A DNA stretch of 15,390 nucleotides from Akkermansia sp. (lineage in GTDB: Bacteria; Verrucomicrobiota; Verrucomicrobiia; Verrucomicrobiales; Akkermansiaceae). Both the position numbers and the translations under genes were made by a program. Under the pieces are notes generated by a model. The model was given only the letters and a program-made list of their open reading frames with translations. It was not told where the DNA came from and made no database searches. Location: the NCBI GenBank assembly GCA_017628435.1, contig JAGBZE010000081.1, forward strand, positions 1 to 15,390, written 5' to 3'. Below are positions 13,216 through 15,390 of this stretch, one piece after another. Within the stretch, counting starts at the first letter, position 1. Each line of letters opens with the position of its first letter.

Positions 13216-13246
13216 GCGGATTCACATCCGCTGGCTTAATTGGGGA

Positions 13247-13275
13247 TTGCCATGCCGGAGCGGCTGAGGTAGAAT
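13247..13275 (+). promoter_or_regulatory. Promoter of hemC; probably leaderless
   Basis: TTGCCA (13247-13252), exact 17-base spacer, TAGAAT (13270-13275). The ATG at 13283 is 7 bases past the -10 box, so the mRNA is expected to begin at or one base before the start codon. No Shine-Dalgarno is visible. Confidence 0.65.
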
Positions 13276-13282
13276 ACCGGGC

Positions 13283-14203
13283 ATGAGCACACTCCGAATC
13301 GGCACACGCGGCAGCGAACTTGCATTGGCACAGACTCACCAGGCCATAGCCGCCTTGAAGGCTGCCAATCCGGGGCTGGAATGCACCATCACCATCATTT
13401 CCACCGCAGGGGATCAGCGAACGGATATTCCTCTGCACATGGTGAACAGCGCAACCAACACAGGCGACAAGGGTGTGTTCATTGCCGCCATCGAGGAAGC
13501 TCTGGCGGCTGGCGAAATTGACTGCGCCGTGCACAGCCTCAAGGATATGCCGGGAGTGCTGGATTCCCGCTTCGAACTGGCCGCAGTGCTGCCCCGCGAG
13601 GAGATTCAGGATGTGCTAGTCATGAAAGAGAATGCCGATGTGAACAACATGGTGATTGCCACCGGCAGCGTACGCCGCAGCCACATGGTTCACACCTACT
13701 GGGGCGGCAAGGCTACCACCGTGCCGGTGCGTGGCAATGTGGCCACTCGTCTGCGCAAGATGGTGGAGAATCCCGAAGTTTCGGCCACCCTGCTGGCACG
13801 TGCCGGGCTGAATCGACTGGGATACGACCGCGATTCCTTTGAGGTGGAAGGCAAAAAAGTACACGTGATGGGCCTGCCGGTGCAGGACTTCCCGCCGGCG
13901 CTGGGTCAGGGAGCCATTGCCCTTGAATGCCGCATGGATGACACCACCGCCCATAATCTGATTTCCCGGGTGAACCATACGCCCACCTACCGCTGCATCT
14001 CCTGCGAGCGCGCATTCCTGAACCTGCTACAGGCCGATTGCTCTGTACCGGTGGGGGGCTATGCTGAAATCAACCCGGACGGCACTATCACGCTGAATGT
14101 GGTGCATTATTCCGATGCCACCCACTTCACCCGGCTGAGCGAAACCGGCACCGACCCCGAAGCCGTGGCCGCAGCCCTGCACACCGCGCTGATTCGCGCA
14201 TAA
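13283..14203 (+). CDS. hemC: Porphobilinogen deaminase (hydroxymethylbilane synthase)
   Basis: 306 residues, the standard size. Joins four porphobilinogens into hydroxymethylbilane for haem and corrinoid synthesis in the cytosol. MSTLRIGTRGSELALAQT is the canonical N-terminus. HSLKDMP (84-90) carries the catalytic aspartate D88, VRGNVATRL (149-157) carries substrate-binding arginines, and ALGQGAIALECR is present. C253 in LLQADCSVPVGGYAE attaches the dipyrromethane cofactor (usual form EGGCxVPxG). It lies alone between the ABC ATPase and the ankyrin gene with its own promoter, so there is no hem operon here. Confidence 0.97.
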   Translation: MSTLRIGTRGSELALAQTHQAIAALKAANPGLECTITIISTAGDQRTDIPLHMVNSATNTGDKGVFIAAIEEALAAGEIDCAVHSLKDMPGVLDSRFELAAVLPREEIQDVLVMKENADVNNMVIATGSVRRSHMVHTYWGGKATTVPVRGNVATRLRKMVENPEVSATLLARAGLNRLGYDRDSFEVEGKKVHVMGLPVQDFPPALGQGAIALECRMDDTTAHNLISRVNHTPTYRCISCERAFLNLLQADCSVPVGGYAEINPDGTITLNVVHYSDATHFTRLSETGTDPEAVAAALHTALIRA

Positions 14204-14206
14204 TTC

Positions 14207-14233
14207 GGCGGTTTTCGGTTTGACGAAGCCGCC
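14207..14233 (+). terminator. Probable hemC terminator, overlapping the next promoter
   Basis: GGCGGTTT (14207-14214) pairs with AAGCCGCC (14226-14233) with one G-T pair, 4 bases after the hemC stop, and TCTTT follows. The interior contains the -35 box of the ankyrin gene (14220-14225). Confidence 0.5.
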
Positions 14234-14249
14234 TCTTTGGTGCTATAGT
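14220..14249 (+). promoter_or_regulatory. Promoter of the ankyrin-repeat gene
   Basis: TTGACG (14220-14225), an 18-base spacer, TATAGT (14244-14249). The ATG at 14259 is 9 bases past the -10 box, so any leader is about 3 bases or less. An AGGTG lies between them but would probably not be transcribed. Confidence 0.6.
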
Positions 14250-14258
14250 AGGTGCGGT

Positions 14259-15390
14259 ATGAAGTTTCGGCTCACCGGAAAACAATTAGCCCTTTCCATC
14301 ACCCTGCTGTTGTCCACACTGGGGGCGGTCGTGGTGGCATTTCTTCCCGGCACGGACCCGATGCTGCGGGCAATTGCAAGCTACTCTGCACCTCTGAGCG
14401 ACCAGGAAGCCGACATGAAACGCCAGCTGGCCGATATTCAGGCCGGTCTGGGGGTCGACACCCCCAATGCCCAGGGCTATACCCCCCTGATGAATGCCGT
14501 ACAGCTGAACGACACCGGCATCATTGATTTCCTTCTGATTAAAGGTGCACGACTTCATCCCGCAACGCCGGACGGCAAAATCGCCGCAGACCTGACGAAC
14601 AAGGACGAAGTACGCAGGCTGCTGCAAGCCTGCGCACTGGCAGAAAAGCACCCGAATGAGCAGGAATCGGTGAAAATGCGCCACAACCTGGAACAGGCGG
14701 GCATCAATCCGGCAGATTTGACACAGGCGCTTTTTGATGCTGTGCGTAGCAGGCGCGGCGACAGTCTGCAACTCACTGCGCAGGTACTGGCCCTGGGCGG
14801 CAATGCCAATGCCGTAAATGCCGCAGGTGAGCATATACTGCAGGTGCGCCACCGGCATCCGGGCAGCATAGTGCTGCTGCTGCGGCTGGGTGCTGACCCG
14901 AATATCGCCAAGGACAGCCAGGGCGGCAGTCTTGCCCTACTGAACAACATGGGCCGCAACGCCCGCAACGTGCAGAATCTGCTGGCAGCCGGAGCAAGTG
15001 CCAAGGGCTGCCTTGCCCTGGTCAAGGCCGTAGGCAAGGGCAATGCCAGCCTCACGCGGCAGCTGCTGGAGCACGGGGCCGATGCCAACGGCGTCGCTGC
15101 CAATGGCAAGACCGTACTGGAACACGCTGTGCAGGGTCTCGGTAATCCATATGGAGAGGACGAGGTATCCGGCATTCCCGTCTGCGTCAAGCTCCTGCTG
15201 GATGCTGGAGCCAGGACAGAATACACCACGCCGGAGGGCAACCAGCGTTCCCCGATTTCACCGGGCGGCATGAACATTCTGCCGTAGTGTCTGCAGCTGC
15301 TGTTAGATGCAGGAGCTGATGTCAACTCACTCAACACACGCGGTGCAAACTATGCCCAGATTGCGGCCTCTAAACCCGCCACCCCGGAGA
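14259..15390 (+). pseudogene. Ankyrin-repeat protein interrupted by an in-frame TAG; continues past the window
   Basis: From the ATG at 14259, 342 codons run to a TAG at 15285-15287. N-terminal basic segment plus one membrane helix or signal anchor (MKFRLTGKQLALSITLLLS..., about 9-30), so the body lies outside the cytoplasm. Degenerate ankyrin repeats follow: NAQGYTPLMNAVQ ... LLIKGA (70-97), VLALGGNANAVNAAGE, LLRLGADPNIAKD, LLAAGAS, LLEHGADANGVAANGKTVLEHAV, and CVKLLLDAGARTEYTTPEG. After the TAG the same frame continues with CLQLLLDAGADVNSLNTRGA, an even better ankyrin consensus, to the window end. The TAG replaces one residue within a helix (compare IPVCVKLLLDAGA with ILP-TAG-CLQLLLDAGA). 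This is a recent nonsense mutation, a readthrough site or a sequence error. The start at 14220 is rejected because it is inside the promoter. Confidence 0.7.

Noticed and set aside
13216..13231. Terminator after the ABC ATPase gene
   Set aside because: GCGGAT/ATCCGC forms only a 6-bp hairpin with no T-run after it.
13213..13240. TAG of the ABC ATPase gene as a further amber readthrough site
   Set aside because: It ends the protein at the family's normal length and is followed in frame by only seven codons before TAA. It also shows that TAG works as a normal stop here, arguing against genome-wide reassignment.
1..15390. CRISPR array, IS element, prophage or defence island
   Set aside because: No spaced repeat arrays, transposase, integrase, phage or nuclease/toxin genes are visible; the only repeats are short promoter- or terminator-related ones.

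Overview
This is a gene-dense bacterial window, about GC 55-60% over most of its length, whose core is a complete histidine operon on the minus strand. The organism looks Gram-negative and outside the Proteobacteria. A Verrucomicrobiota lineage such as the Akkermansiaceae is my best guess, with moderate confidence. The reasons are an RNase HIII rather than RNase HII here, HU/IHF-type and His proteins that read like Bacteroidetes/Verrucomicrobia types (HisB lacking the zinc-binding cysteines, a HisC that opens with LVRPNILKLKPYSSARDE), and several promoters whose -10 box almost touches the start codon.

Layout. Positions 1-625 (minus) hold the 5' part of an AT-richer alpha-1,2-fucosyltransferase-like (GT11) gene cut by the window edge. 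A divergent pair of promoters separates it from a two-gene plus-strand unit (794-2530): a secreted protein with a cysteine-less thioredoxin-like domain and a small two-helix membrane protein. That unit converges on the histidine genes at a structured non-coding stretch ending in a bidirectional terminator (2531-2720). Reading upstream from there on the minus strand: hisIE, an unidentified membrane-anchored protein, hisF, hisA, hisH, hisB, a hisD-hisC fusion and hisG. An HU/IHF-family gene sits just upstream of hisG. Going right, on the plus strand: rnhC (RNase HIII), tRNA-Ser(GGA) with a strong terminator, an OppF/DppF-type ABC ATPase, hemC, and an ankyrin-repeat protein interrupted by an in-frame TAG at 15285.

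How it works together. HisG (long, self-regulated form), HisIE, HisA, HisH-HisF, HisB (dehydratase plus phosphatase), HisC and HisD together supply every activity needed to go from PRPP and ATP to L-histidine, so the window alone encodes the complete pathway. hisDC, hisB and hisH lie in one reading frame, separated by single codons, and hisH overlaps hisA.

No phage, IS, CRISPR or defence system is visible. The items most worth a second look are the HisD-HisC fusion, the amber codon inside the ankyrin gene, the repeated promoter-abutting-ATG (leaderless) arrangement, the acquired-looking GT11 gene, and the cysteine-less thioredoxin-like secreted protein.
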